Source: Diplolepis rosae (taxonomy: Eukaryota; Arthropoda; Insecta; Hymenoptera; Diplolepididae). Taken from it: a stretch of 64,000 nucleotides of DNA. The position numbers and the translations under genes are program-made. The number at the start of each line of letters is the position of its first letter. Positions within the stretch are counted from its first letter, which is position 1. Where the stretch lies: assembly GCA_030998225.1 (NCBI GenBank), contig JAPYXD010000701.1, positions 15,112,501 through 15,176,500 on the forward strand, written 5' to 3'. The notes under the pieces were generated by a model. That model did not search any database and was not told the DNA's origin. It worked only from the letters and a program-made list of their open reading frames with translations. Of this stretch, positions 44,602 to 56,115 are shown in pieces.

Positions 44602-45290
44602 ATCTGCCCGCCATGCGGGCACATTCTCATCGCGCGCAGCTCGCTTCGCTCGCAAGTTTGAGCGCGCCTTATTGTTAAAAAATTGAATTTTGGATTTTCA
44701 ATAGTTTTTTTTTAATTAAAATGAAAAATATGCATCTTATGAAAAAATGTTACAATTCAAATTTGTAGGTCTTTATGTAGAAATTAATATTCTATCATAA
44801 CGTTTTTTCGTATCTCGTATAATTTAACTTGAAAATGGAATTTTGATATTGACTTTTTTCAAGTTTTAATATGCTGTAACATTTCTAATTTTGATTTAAT
44901 CAAAAAATGTTATCAGGATAATTTTTAGACATTTATGAGCACTATCTAAAACCAGTATTGAAATTTTTGATTTTTTCAAAAAATTATTTTCAAAAACACA
45001 AAAGTAGTGCTCAACCCCTCAATTTTGATTGGATGTGGCTGGTTAACGAACTTGTCCTTACTTTTTCGGCTCCGATAAAGTGTACCAAAGCTCAATTCAA
45101 TCTGATAATTCTATCGAGAGTTATGCCGCACACGGCCTACAGACAGACAGACAGACAGACAGACACTTTCGTAAAAACCATTTTTTCTGACTCAGGGGGT
45201 CTCAAAACGTAAAGATTTGATGAAAATTTCGAAAGTCATTTTTCACATAAAACCAATACCTTCTCATCCATGATGAGAATGTAAAAATCC
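44602..45290 (-). mobile_element. Helentron/DINE-like repeat, copy C (internally deleted)
   Basis: Starts with the hairpin TGCCCGC-CAT-GCGGGCA and ACATTCTCATCGCGCGC, then CTCGCTTCGCTCGC, and jumps at GAGCGCGCCTT straight to the last AT-rich modules. It then follows copy A in reverse to the (ACAG)n run (45139-45165) and the end hairpin at about 45263-45281. The 7-bp stem is kept although the loop changed from GAA to ATG (top strand CAT). Confidence 0.7.
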
Positions 45291-45404
45291 GCTAAGTCAG
45301 TACCTCGGGTAATGTATAAAAACTGCTGACATGTTTTAGATTAGAAATATGCAGCAACAGAAAAATCGATTTTTGAAAATGTTACACAGGTAAACCCCCT
45401 TAAA

Positions 45405-46755
45405 TCAAATACTTTACTGAAAAAAGTTCTTCTTACTCCAAGCAAATATCTTTGCATTAAAGACAGATATACATTGGCTCTCAGTTAAAGATAAGTTTCT
45501 GTAATTTAAAGAATTATTTTGGCTGCCTTTCTTCGTTTGATTAAAGAAATATATTATTGCTTCAATGATACTCTCCTTCAATTAAAAAACAACTTTTGTT
45601 TTGATCCAAATATTTCCTGAATGTAAAACAATATTTACCTAATTGTTCAATTTCTTGCAGTGCGTTTTTCAAATTAAAAGAATGCATTTTTGGATTAAAG
45701 AAAACATACTGTACAGATAATTTCTCCAAATTGGAAATAACAATTGCATCAATTCTCAAAATCGAATGAATTTCTATTCATTCTGATATTATTTTCGTTT
45801 TTGATAAAACAAAACATGTTGAAGAAATAATTTCTTTGACCCCAAACAAACCTTTCCAAGCCTTGCAATTTCAACTCGAAATTTGAAATCTTCGAAAACG
45901 CCTTGTTTTTAAGGTATTATAATATCTGCATTAAAATGGGATACTCTGTTTTTTGACAACAAGAATATTTTTTTGGAAAAAATACAAGTTACATAGCACC
46001 CATGCTTGTCTTTCTTCAAGTCATAAAGTTTTGAAGAGAACAACCCTCTAAATACAACTAAAAGCATATACATTTTCTAATTTTGAGCAAAGTGTAAAAC
46101 AAAGAAAAATTCATAGTTAGTCTCACATTTAGATAAATTATGAGCAATGAAAAATATAAGGTATGTAAATCAAATGTTGGGCCTATCCAACATTAGCCAA
46201 ATATATTTTAAATATGAGGATAAGAACAGTTTGGGAAGACATAAATACATCTAGAATTACTGAAATGTCAAAACTATCTAGAATTTGAACGAATTGGAGA
46301 GGTCGAGGCGGATACTATGTCGCACGTGCCAGGTCAGCAGAGGAAAAACGGTCCATTTCGGCATATTATGTCACACTAGGCGATACACTTGCAGCTCAGA
46401 TTCAGAGGGACTGTCGGGATCATTTCCGGTGGGCATGGTGGTCCATTAGTCCGGAACAAATTTTCAAGTCCTGGTATTAAAATACCAAATCTCTAAAATT
46501 TTAAGCGAATTTCACATCCTATGTAGAAACAAAATTAATTATATCATTTACATTTTTTCAATAACTATGATTTAAGTTATTTTATTTAAATTTTAATAAA
46601 ATATGATTGCTACATAAATCGAAATTCTAATTTACTCTGCAAATAAGACAATTATAATATTCATACTAATATAAATAATCATGATAATAACATTTGAATT
46701 TTTTTTATTGAAAATGCTAAAATTAAGAGTTGTAAATAGGACTTAAAGGGTCTAT
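45405..46755. other. AT-rich DNA with a GC-balanced island at 46283-46480
   Basis: Most of this is featureless. The island has a 60-codon plus frame (NWRGRGGYYVARARSAEEK, then DTLAAQIQRDCRDHFRWAWW) without a start codon. It could be an exon or a fragment of a retroelement. I do not recognise it. Confidence 0.3.
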
Positions 46756-46764
46756 ACCCTTTAC

Positions 46765-47195
46765 GGTAATTGATCCACGAAAATTAGACCTCAGCCAAAA
46801 ATAGATAATTATGCTTTCAAGAATATCAATATTATTATTGAAGGGTTATTTTGAAAGGGGAAAGATTATTTTCCAGAAAAAAAATTTGAAACACAAACAA
46901 TTAATTTTATTTTTTCCCCAACTTGTTTTTCTCCTCACTTCTCACTAAATTTTGGAAAATTATGCGGTTCTAAAAAATTTCGAATCTCTTCTCAAGGAAA
47001 AGACTCTTTACTTCTTAAGAGTTTCCAATTTTTACAAATGAATCAACTATTATTAAATTCAGCAATTTGTTTTTAAAAATTTTGTTTTGGAATTTTTTTT
47101 TATGTTTTCAGCTATTAAAGAATTTATTTTCAAAAATTGGAAACGATAAAGTTGTGGAGAATTTTTTTTCTGCAAGAAAAATATTATTTTGTTTT
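46765..47195. mobile_element. Truncated palindromic MITE (GGTARTT family)
   Basis: GGTAATTGATCCACGAAAAT, TTAGACCTCAGCCAAAAATA and the central GGAAACGATAAAGTTGTGGA match the 12159 and 17465 units. The second arm stops at about 47195, so the right third is missing. Confidence 0.65.
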
Positions 47196-47300
47196 TTTAA
47201 TAATAGAAACCTTTTTTTCACACTTATATATTCAAATAGTCATGTAAAAGATGTTACATATTATAAAAAAAATTTCGAAGTATTTTATTCCAAAGAAATA

Positions 47301-47831
47301 AGGTAAATGTACCAGTCGTTGCGCGGTTAAGGAAACCCTTCGAGGATTATTGAATTTAATTATAGAAAAATAAAATTTTTCGTCATATTAATCGAATCAC
47401 ATTTTGAAAGACACTTTTGATTTGTATTGCAAAGCTTATTATTCTGAAAATTTTCAACACTTATTAACAAATAGTCGAAAATATGAAAAAATGCGTTTGG
47501 CCCAGTCTTTGCGCAAGAAATTTATTATTGTATTATTTATTGTTATATAAGGGTTATCACAAATATAAATCAAAAACTTTCAAAATTGATGTCGAATAAA
47601 TTGATATAAATACTTAAATGCGAGAAGAGTTCCATTTGCATAAAAAATAAGCACAGTCATTTTATGAACTACGATTTGAACATTCCGGAATATTTTATTT
47701 TTTAGCATTTTTGAGTAAGCATTACATTAAAAATTTGTTATGAGAGATGAATAATAACCTTATGTTCAATGATATCTTCAACTTGAACACAAAAATATAA
47801 AGTACCAGCGCAACGACTGGTACATTTACCT
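47301..47831. mobile_element. TA-flanked MITE, copy 2 (531 bp)
   Basis: Near-identical to 38428-38989 in the same orientation, with TA at 47299-47300 and 47832-47833. It lacks about 30 bp just inside the right end and has a handful of substitutions. The high identity implies recent activity. Confidence 0.85.
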
Positions 47832-47839
47832 TATTTCTC

Positions 47840-48530
47840 AATTTTTCTACGTGTCAGAGAAATCTCAAGGTGTAATTTTGTATTCAAAAAAACTTTCCAA
47901 AGTATTTTATTCGAACCTTTTATTTTTTCAATTTGAATCTCATGATTTATCTTCTCTTGATATAAAATATTCTCTACATAATTTTTTAATTTCAAATAAT
48001 TTATTTACAAGGCTAAAAAATATATAAATCGATATTTTGTTTTCAGACTTTTAACACTTATTGAACTATAAATTTTACTAAAAAATTATTTTTTAAGTGT
48101 TTAAATCATCCTAAAATTAAAAAAAAATCTTTTAGATATTCATTTTAGGTCAATGTTTCTCAAAATATCAAAGAAAGGAAGCTAATATCTTAAACTATAT
48201 ATTTTGTCATTTTGAATTTGTTGTGAGGATCCACATGGGTCAGTGGTGGGGGCCGATTGCGTCCACCTCCTGCGATATTCGTATAGAACAATAATTCAAC
48301 AATGGTAACCACCAGTTTTTTAAAGTAAGTTCACAATAAACAATTGAAGTTAGATTTCAGCATTTGTTTCATATTTAGCTCTTCGGCTTGAAAAGTACTG
48401 ATTTTAGCGGAAAAACTTGTGTCTAAAAGTTGTTCGTTATTAAATTATGTACAAAAAAGTCACTGAGGGCACCCCTCTAAGAAAAGGTATCACTTAATAG
48501 TCCAAAACAGCATGCCAAATTTCAAACGTC
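47840..48530. other. AT-rich DNA, nothing identified
   Basis: A short GC-rich patch (GGTCAGTGGTGGGGGCC) lies at about 48238. No gene or repeat supported. Confidence 0.35.
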
Positions 48531-48542
48531 TATCAATGATTT

Positions 48543-48785
48543 GCGCGCGAGCCAGCTCAGCGTGCCCCTGAGAGTATGCAACCTACACTTATCGTCCAAT
48601 ATTAAAAAAGCAATTTTGATGGGAAAAATTGTCATTAAATATTACATTCACGTAAAACTTGTGAACAGGAAATTGTTTTCTAATTTTTTAAAAGAAATAT
48701 CATTTTAACGTTGATTGGCAACAAATCGAATCAATCGTGGGTTGCATACTCTCAGGGGCATGTCGTGCCGGCTCGTGCGCATATC
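48543..48785. repeat. Inverted repeat, GCCCCTGAGAGTATGCAACC arms
   Basis: GCGCGAGCCAGCTCAGCGTG then CCCCTGAGAGTATGCAACC at the left is mirrored by GGTTGCATACTCTCAGGGGC then CGTGCCGGCTCGTGCGC at the right, with an AT-rich ~150-bp spacer. Probably a small foldback MITE. Target duplication not identified. Confidence 0.6.
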
Positions 48786-48981
48786 TGGTTGTAGAATCCG
48801 ACCCTTCAATTGGGAATTTCTATGCAAAAAAAATTATGCCATTTTATATATGCGATTCAAACTTTATATTACATAAAAAATAATTATAATGGCGTTTTTT
48901 TATTCATTAATTGTTGATTTGCGATGGATTCAAAGATAATGAGCGTTTGAAGCGGATCGCTTTGGCGGTCAAGTGTCTCTG

Positions 48982-49006
48982 ATTGGTTCTTGAAACTGTG
49001 ACGTCA
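48982..49006. promoter_or_regulatory. Inverted CCAAT box plus CRE palindrome
   Basis: ATTGG at 48982-48986 and a perfect TGACGTCA at 48999-49006, followed by AATCGTTGTGT. That spacing is typical of NF-Y/CREB-type promoters. The same CRE plus TCGTTGTGT block occurs inverted at 49813-49832, upstream of the THAP exon. Motif-level evidence only. Confidence 0.35.
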
Positions 49007-49542
49007 AATCGTTGTGTTTTCGTATCGGCAACATGCAATCCAAGTGCATCACTCATGTATAAGTTAATGTATTTAGTACATAGTTAAATTATTATTACGT
49101 TATTAAAGAAGATGAGTATATTATTGGTAAAATGTATGATATAAATATTAATTAATTCGTTTGAATGATTAATAAATAATTAATTAATTTTAACTGAAAT
49201 AGTTCATCCACGTAATTATTATTACGTCATTTTTAAATTAATTTATCCGCGTTATTATCATAGAATTTTTTTCGAAGCTAGGACTTGAAAATTTTTTAAT
49301 TAAAAATTTGAAAAAAATAATAACAGCAAGTTTAATGTTTAACATTCTTAATTTGTATCACAAAAATGTATGATCATGATTTTCTCTATAAAACCTGCAC
49401 CTTAAACGTGAAGTTATAATTTTTTTAATCATATTATTATTTAAACATCGACGGATTGAGGTTAGAATTTGTTTTGAGCGCTATAAATATAAATAAAAAT
49501 ATATATATCTTTTCAATTATAGTTTATTTACAGATAACAATA

Positions 49543-49791
49543 TTATGAACAAGAAGAAACTATATTTACGTCAAAATGATCTTGGCAGCAAAACATGTTA
49601 CTATTTCCCGGCTTATCTCGGCGTTGTGCACTTTCAAACCATTTATTTCGCACAATCGGATTTACTGGAACCGGAAAAAAAATTTTATCGGGTGTCTTGG
49701 TTGTCGAATTATGACACCCATCGACAAAACACCATTTATATGCCGTTTTTTTTGGACATTTTATACAATTTTCAATTAGTCTTCTATACAA
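49543..49791 (-). CDS. THAP zinc-finger exon
   Basis: The frame on the minus strand gives KWCFVDGCHNSTTK, then FFPVPVNP, NKWFESAQRRDK and MFCCQDHFD. This is the C2CH signature of the THAP DNA-binding domain: C-x4-C at the start, the conserved Pro and Trp, and C-x2-H-F at the end. No ATG opens it, and a TGA lies just upstream of an AG-rich boundary. After HFD the DNA reads GTAAATATAG, a plausible donor at 49569. So it is probably an internal or first exon with more coding elsewhere. THAP domains occur in P-element-type and other transposases and in host regulators. I cannot tell which this is. Confidence 0.65.
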   Translation of the reverse strand: MYRRLIENCIKCPKKTAYKWCFVDGCHNSTTKTPDKIFFPVPVNPIVRNKWFESAQRRDKPGNSNMFCCQDHFDVNIVSSCS

Positions 49792-49824
49792 AGATGTGAC
49801 TCAGAGCGATTGTACACAACGACG

Positions 49825-49832
49825 TGACGTCA
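49825..49832. promoter_or_regulatory. CRE palindrome upstream of the THAP exon
   Basis: Perfect TGACGTCA in the context ACAACGACGTGACGTCACCG. Reading leftward it leads within ~40 bp into the THAP exon. An ETS-like TTTCCGGAAA lies at about 49858. Confidence 0.35.
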
Positions 49833-49869
49833 CCGTATCATCGGAAATATTCAGTTGTTTCCGGAAAAT

Positions 49870-51120
49870 TCAAAATTTATACTTTTCTTACGCTCATTAA
49901 TAAATTATTTAACATAGTCCACTGGAAAATTGCGATTTTTAGCTAAATTAAAAAAACCGTTTATTTACAAGCATTAGGAGCCAAGATAAGTTTTTTTTAA
50001 ACAAGCTATTCCTCCGTAAATAAACAAGATATTGTAATGTTTAAATTCAGGAATTGCAGTTAAGGACTTATACTTTATGCATAACTTCCAATGGCTACTG
50101 TAAAATGAAGTTTAAATTGTAAAACCTGTGTTGGAAAAAAGGTGATCGGGCACTGACGAGCGTGGGCATCATGGGAGACGGAGTGGGGGATTGTCGTGCG
50201 TTCGTTGTGTTTTATATTTTAAAAATGACACTTAAAAACTTGGATATGAATGTTTTTGAGTAGAAGCTACAAAATTAACGTCGAATAAAACAATATTTGT
50301 TCATTTACTATGGCCATTGTATCACTTACGAAAATCTAACCTGTATGTATGTGAATAACTTTTACCATTTTTACACTTAAAAATTCAATTCTTCCACAAG
50401 TCGTCATTAGAGTAATATTCATCGTTTAATGTATGTTCCAAGTGATCTATTCAAATATTATTTTCTAAAATCTATGTCATCCAACATGACATTTCATTTT
50501 TAGGTTACGTTGCACATACTGATTTTCTTACCATATAATTCATATTTTTCATGGGAATAGCGCTTATTTGTGTTGCATGAATTCATTTTACCCCTGATAA
50601 ATGGTTTTATTTATTTATTTGAAGAGTGGTAATTTTATTATTTTAAAAATTTCAATAAAGGGGGATCTTCTGCAGTTCATATAGTTTTGTTAGAAATTTA
50701 ATACATATTCTTTTTTTGTACGGATGAATAGGTCTCCAAATATGCAGTTAAGTTTAAGGTGGAAACACAGGTGCGTTTCCTTAATGGATTAAGGAAGAGC
50801 TAACAGTTCTAGTTTGAAATGTAGATTGCTTCTTCCATTATAGAACTTGTAATGTAAATAATTTATCAAACTAAGGAGGAGGGAACGGAAGAAATAATGA
50901 ATGAGTTCAAAATTAGCGCGAAACTTTCTGCATATTAAAATGTATTAAACTTTTGTTCCAGTCCTTGTTACAACCTCGAGATAGCGTAAAAAAATTTTTT
51001 TTTAATTTTCTTTATTTGTTCGATGTCTTCAGTCTTCACTTTAGTGACCATGTCTAGTTCTCTAACGCTGTGTGAGGCAGGCTCCATTTAGGACATCTAG
51101 TTTGACCCTGATTAAAATAC
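49870..51120. other. AT-rich flank with one GC-rich patch
   Basis: The patch at 50150-50215 (GGGCACTGACGAGCGTGGGC) could belong to an upstream exon or promoter of the minus-strand THAP gene, but no frame or site confirms this. Otherwise nothing identified. Confidence 0.3.
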
Positions 51121-51430
51121 ACTCAGAGAAAGTCTAGTAAAAACAACCAAAAATCCGGTCATTTAAACCGGAAAAAATGTTACGAAGAGCTGTACTAGTA
51201 ATTCCGGTTAAAAATGTTAGAAATTCTAGTACACACTTTTCGGTTGTTTTGATCTTTTATTACAGTTAATGTATTATTTTCTAGTTGATTTCACTTTAAT
51301 TTTTCTAGTAAAAAATTTCTTGTTACATTCATGGTTATATGCCGGTAAATTTAATTAATTAATTCCATTAACCATTACGATATTTCTAGTTAAAAAAAAA
51401 TTTTCCGGTTGAATGCTAACATAACCTTAA
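51120..51430. repeat. TACACTCAGAGAAAGTCTAG element end with subterminal motifs
   Basis: TACACTCAGAGAAAGTCTAG resembles the ends at 43255, 56222 and 58900. Behind it short words recur: TTCTAGTNA about six times and CCGGTTNAAA or CCGGNAAA about five times, in both orientations. Such subterminal arrays are typical transposase-binding regions. I could not find the opposite end. Confidence 0.35.
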
Positions 51431-51644
51431 AAATAAATAATGATTTAAAGACGTGGGAATTATATTTTTCAAAATGAAAAAATAGATATTAATTTTTAAA
51501 GAATCGACTAATTAATTTTAAATAAATATATATTGTTGAATTATTTTCTTTTGTTTATATTATTATTAAAAGTGTACATTTGAATACATATAAATCCACA
51601 ATCTACAAACTTTACTTTCGAATTTTTCCTTTAATTTATCTATT

Positions 51645-52803
51645 GGATCTATAACTTAATTCGCGCGGTTTACTAAGAGATGGCGTAGCTTGATTATTAT
51701 TCCATCGTTCCAATATTCCGAACATGCGTTGGAAAGCTACTGTCATTGTGCGTTTTTTTCAGTATATGTCATTCATTTGAAGCGTGAACAACAATCATTT
51801 TTTTTTCACTCAAATATGTCGAACTTTGTGCCTGAAAAAGTGTTTTTGCGGGGAGTTCTTCTTCATTACTTTAATATGAAGAAAACTGCTGCCGGAAGTC
51901 ATCGTATTTTGGTGGACGTTTATGGTGAACATGCTCTAGCTGAGCGAACGTGCCAAAAGTGGTTTGCACGATTTAAAAGTGGTGATTTTGGCTTGGAAGA
52001 CAAAGAACGTCCTGGGCAGCCAAAAAAGTTTGAAGATGAAGAACTGGAAGCATTACTCGATGAAGACTGTTGCCAAACACAAGAAGAGCTCGCAGAATCT
52101 TTGGGAGTCACTCAAGCAGCCATTTCGAAACGTTTAAAAGCAGCCGGATACATTCAAAGGCAAGGAAATTGGGTTCCACATGAACTCAAGCCGCGCGACG
52201 TTGAAAAGCGGTTTTGTATGTCCGAAATGCTGCTAGAACGCCACAAAAAGAAGTCATTTTTGCATCGGATTGTTACTGGTGATGAAAAATGGATCCATTA
52301 CGACTACCCCAAGCGCAAACAAGGGTGAAACCATCAATGGAGAACGCTACCGAACACAATTAATCCGTTTGAAGAGAGCAATAGCCGAAAAACGCCCGGA
52401 ATATGCGACCAGACACGAGGAAATAATTTTCCATCATGACAACGCTCAGCCCCATGTTGCTATTCCGGTTAAGAACTATTTGCAAAACAGTGGATGGGAA
52501 GTTCCACCCCACCCGCCTTATAACCGAGACATTGCCACTTCTGACTGCCATTTTTTCCGGTCGATGCAGAACGCCCTCACTAGAATACGGTTCACATCAG
52601 AACAGGGTATCAAAAATTGGCTTGATTCATTCTTGGCCGCCAAGCCGGCGCAATTCTTTTGGGATGGAATCCACAAATTGCCAGAAAGATGGGAAAAAGT
52701 CATAGCTTCAGATGGGTAATACTTTGAATAATACTATTGTACATGTTTTTCTTAAATAAACGTTCAAATTTTGAAAAAAAACCGCACGAATTAAGTTGTA
52801 GAT
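51645..52803 (+). mobile_element. Mariner with internal deletion, second lineage
   Basis: Inner inverted repeats GGATCTATAACTTAATTCGC (left) and, inverted, GGATCTACAACTTAATTCGT (right), both continuing GCGGTTT. The right end extends outward as AGGGTGTCAAGTGAG, but the left does not match there, so the extreme left end is lost or diverged. The repeats differ from those of the other two mariners in the window. Confidence 0.8.
51816..52731 (+). pseudogene. Mariner transposase with a ~40-codon deletion
   Basis: The ATG at 51816 opens MSNFVPEKVFLRGVLLHYF. The N-terminal region has CQKWFARFKSGDFGLEDKE, and a second HTH follows with LAESLGVTQAAISKRLKAAG. The first catalytic Asp is in VTGDEKWIHYD. 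At PKRKQG (about 52320) sequence is missing and the frame shifts, resuming at KGETINGERYRTQL. HHDNAQPH gives the second Asp. The third is in RDIATSDCHFF, where the usual SPDLAPSD has drifted. HKLPERWEK is intact. A TAA at 52717 precedes the natural end (YFE, stop 52729-52731) by four codons. The frame is otherwise clean, so decay is moderate. Confidence 0.9.
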
Positions 52804-52809
52804 CCCTCA

Positions 52810-53235
52810 CTTGACACCCTGTACACTTTATTCTCCATTTCTTTGAAACTTTGTAAAAATAATTCAAGACAAAACGCAAGATCTTTAAGATTCTTTTGGA
52901 CTTTACCTTGTTTTCGTTTTCACTTGTTTTTTCAAACGGTTGAATACAGAACATAACTATGATATACGCGCCTTAAGCCGTATACCTTAACAACAGAAAA
53001 ATACTCAATTTTTCTATCAGTGAGATACTTGTCCGAAACTAACTTAAAAACGACTCGAGGTCTCTCTAAACAAGTACCGTTAGAACGACATGGTCATGCG
53101 TCCTTTTCTGACACACGCTTAGACATTGGAAAAACCCTTTTCTTGTCTCGCCCCTACGGCTGACTGATCCACAAGCACCTTCCCTCTCCCCGCTACCCCC
53201 TTGCCTTGAAACGGACTTCACTCCTTCGAGATAAA
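52810..53235. other. Balanced-composition DNA, nothing identified
   Basis: 53060-53235 is GC-balanced with pyrimidine-rich parts (CTTCCCTCTCCCCGCTACCC) but holds no recognisable frame or RNA. Confidence 0.35.
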
Positions 53236-53237
53236 AA

Positions 53238-55185
53238 AAGTGAAAGCTGGGAAAGTATTTTTTAAATACATTTTCTCATTTTACTCTTAAAATATCAATT
53301 TTATGATGAAATTGTATTAGAGCAAAGTTGTAAAGCACAAAATTTTCTATAAAATGCTGTGGTTTGAAGTTAAAAGATTTAATTTTCCTCCGCCACAGTG
53401 GCCGAACAATAAATAAAAAATAGTCGAAAAATAGCTATTTTTTGCACGCGCATTCAAAATTGAAAATATTAATACATCTAAATGGTTGTTTTGCCTTTAA
53501 AATATTTAATTCTTTACTTTTCGAATGCCGAAAACTCGAGTTCAATATCTCTTTTAGTTACCGAGTAATCTAATTGTTTATTAAGAATTTTCAAAATAAC
53601 ATAACTTTTAAGAATTAACATATACACCAGGAAAAGTTTTTCACACATAGCATGATTTTTTTACACATACTGCAAGTATAAAAGTATCATATTCAATGAT
53701 TAGATGAGTGGTTTTTATTTTTTAACACATTCAAACGATTATTTGAAAGGGGGTTGTAATTTTTACATTAATTGCAAAATGAATAACTCCGCGGTTTTTT
53801 GACAAATTCCAAATCTTAAAAGACCCCGTGAAAGTGCTTGCAAAAACGAATCTTTCAGCGCTTTGAACGCTTCAATTCGACATTCCAATCTGAAGTTATT
53901 GAATCCCAAAGTCGGCTGCATGTGAGTGAGATTTCAGCAACAATTAAACGAAAAAAATATTCCAGCATATAGCTTTATCAATTTACTTTCGATATATTGT
54001 TGAATAAATCCGATTACTTTGACGATCTATGTACAATTAATTCTAACAGCTAGGCAAACGCGCGCGGGAATGGCGAAAATTGGAGTGGAGGGAACAGTCA
54101 GCGTGGCGCAAAAACTTGATTCGGCGCCTTCAAAATCGTCGCGCGCTCTTCACTGCCACTTATCTCGGCTTCTAATCGACCAAATTTGACGTTTATTTTT
54201 TTAAATCGATTTAGCAAATCAAGAGGAATCTAATTATGCACATACTTCTGGTCCATTTCTAAAAGTTTGCGAATGGTTAACGTACTTTGGGATTTTTCTA
54301 ATTTTGACATTGCACAGTCATACAATTTTCAAAGATAATTCTTAAATACGCAAATACTTTTGCGAATCGTACACCCATTATGGGTTCAGAATTTAGATTC
54401 GCACAAAATTTTTTTTACAGCTTCTTTTTAATAAATTAACCAACACTTTTATCGGGATTTTTGAAAAAACAAATTTTTTTGAGAAATATATTAATTTAAA
54501 CTTTTAATAAAATTGGATAAAATGCTAAATTCTCTTGTGCTTAAAATTCATTATCTCCGCATGAAATAATCTAATCGATTTCGGGTTTGTTTCTTTTTCT
54601 AGCTTATTACGTAATTTGTCAAAAAACCGCGGAGTTATTCATTTTGCAATTAATGTAAAAATTACAACCCCCTTTTAAAAATCGTTTGGATGTGTTAAAA
54701 AATAAAAACCACTCATCTAATCATTGCATATGATAGTTTTATACTTACAGTGTGTGTAAAAAAATCATGCTATGTGTGAAAAACTTTTCCTGGTGTATAT
54801 GTTAATTCTTAAAAGTTATGTTATTTTGAAAATTCTTAATAAACAATTACATTACTCGGTAACTAAAAGAGATATTGAATTCGGGTTTTCGGCATTCGAA
54901 AGGTAATGAATTGAATATTTTAAAGACAAAACAACCATTTAGATGTATTTAATATTAGCAATTTTAAATGCGCGTGCAAAAAATAGCTGTTTTTCGACTA
55001 TTTTTTATTTATTGTTCGGCCGCTGTGGCAGAGGAAAATCAAATCTTTTAACTTCAAACCACAACATTTTGTAGCAAATTTTGTGCTCTACAACTTTGCG
55101 TTAGTACAATTTCATCATAAAACTGATATTTTAAGAGTAAAATGAGAAAATATATTTAAAAAATGGTCTATTTTTCGCACTTTTA
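53238..55185. mobile_element. 1.95-kb element with ~580-bp inverted arms
   Basis: 53240-53818 and 54605-55183 are inverted copies. Examples are TTTTACTCTTAAAATATCAA, CACAGTGGCCGAACAATAAA, AAATAGCTATTTTTTGCACG and CCGCGGTTTTTTGACAAATT, each found complemented on the other side. The 780-bp spacer carries a GC-rich block (54055-54180, GCGCGCGGGAATGGCGAAAA). No long frame, so it is non-autonomous. Outermost bases and target site not resolved. Confidence 0.8.
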
Positions 55186-55319
55186 GACTTTGAACATTTG
55201 TTTTACAAAACGCACAAAGAAACTTGAGGCGCAAAACATAGTACGTCAATTACTATGATATTTTTGAGCGATTCCAATAAAAATCTCAGATCTTGCTCTC
55301 ACATCCATGTATTCCAATT

Positions 55320-55640
55320 TTCCATCCTAATTCGACTGGACTAGATAGAGGAAGACAGCGATACTTCCTCCCTCCAAGAAGCTAGCAAAGTCACAGAAGG
55401 GAAGGAGGCTTGGTATCCAAAACCGATATTAAAAAACCGTACCTCCTTCCACTGCGACATTTCTCCTCATTTTCCGTCCCTATAAGAAGCGCCTCGAAAC
55501 GCTGGATAGTCAGTTCACTTTGGTCAGGAGTTCCTGAGCTACGCCTACGCCTAGTGTACTTCCTAAATAAAGAATTTTGCCCACCAACGACTTAGCTTAA
55601 TTCTGACCGTCGAAATCCAATCGAAGAAGCCTTTAAACTC
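55320..55640 (+). promoter_or_regulatory. LTR-like core promoter and poly(A) signal
   Basis: TATAAG at 55481-55486, an arthropod initiator TCAGTT with its A at 55512 (31 nt downstream), and AATAAA at 55566-55571 only 54 nt later, followed by a pyrimidine-poor ATTTTGCCCACC. TATA, initiator and poly(A) signal this close together describe the U3-R boundary of a retrotransposon LTR. I cannot define TG...CA ends and see no gag or pol nearby, so a solo or decayed LTR is a guess. Confidence 0.4.
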
Positions 55641-56115
55641 GAGACTAACTCTTAGATTGCTAAGAGTTATCTTAATTTCTTCACTCTTCGAGACACTCAG
55701 ATCCCTGAGTATCTTCACCTCTTTTCCTCCGTATTTCGGGACATACTCCTAGATCTCTAAGAGTTATCTCAGGCTCTTCACTCTTTGAGACACTCAGATC
55801 CCTGAGTATCTCCATCTCTTTTCTTCACTATTTCGAGACTTGCCATTAGATATCTAAGAGTTGTCTCCCTCTCTCTCCTTCTCTCTGAGATCTACTCTCA
55901 GATCACTAAGAGTTATCTCAGTTTTTTCTCTCTTCGAGACACTCAGATCCCGGAGTATCTCCATCTCTTTTTCTCATTATTTCGAGACTTACTCTTAGAT
56001 CCCTAAGAGTTGTCTCTCTCTCTCTCTTTCTCTCTGAGACTTACTCTTAGATTACTAAAAGTTATCTCAGTCTTTCCACTCTTCGAGACACTCAGATCCC
56101 TGAGTGTCTAGCTCA
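55640..56115. repeat. 149-bp tandem array of GATC-centred palindromes
   Basis: GAGACACTCAGATCCCTGAG recurs at 55690, 55787, 55936 and 56085, giving spacings of 97, 149 and 149 bp. It alternates with ACTCTTAGATCNCTAAGAGT. Both words are near-palindromes around AGATC. CT-rich runs (CTCTCTCTCTCTTTCTCTCT) separate them. It lies directly downstream of the LTR-like segment and may be part of its leader. Confidence 0.75.

Larger units (their letters stand above)
43131..45399. mobile_element. TTAA-flanked element holding two further insertions
   Basis: TTAA at 43127-43130 and 45400-45403. Left TAGGGTTCACCTGTGTAATG, right inverted GGGGGTTTACCTGTGTAAC. It interrupts the microsatellite of copy B. Its own sequence is 43131-43254, about 44369-44590 and 45290-45399. 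The rest is the ACACTGAGAG element and copy C. Non-coding. Confidence 0.7.

Noticed and set aside
55640..56115. Possible coding repeat (regular 149-bp period)
   Set aside because: 149 is not a multiple of three and no frame stays open across units.
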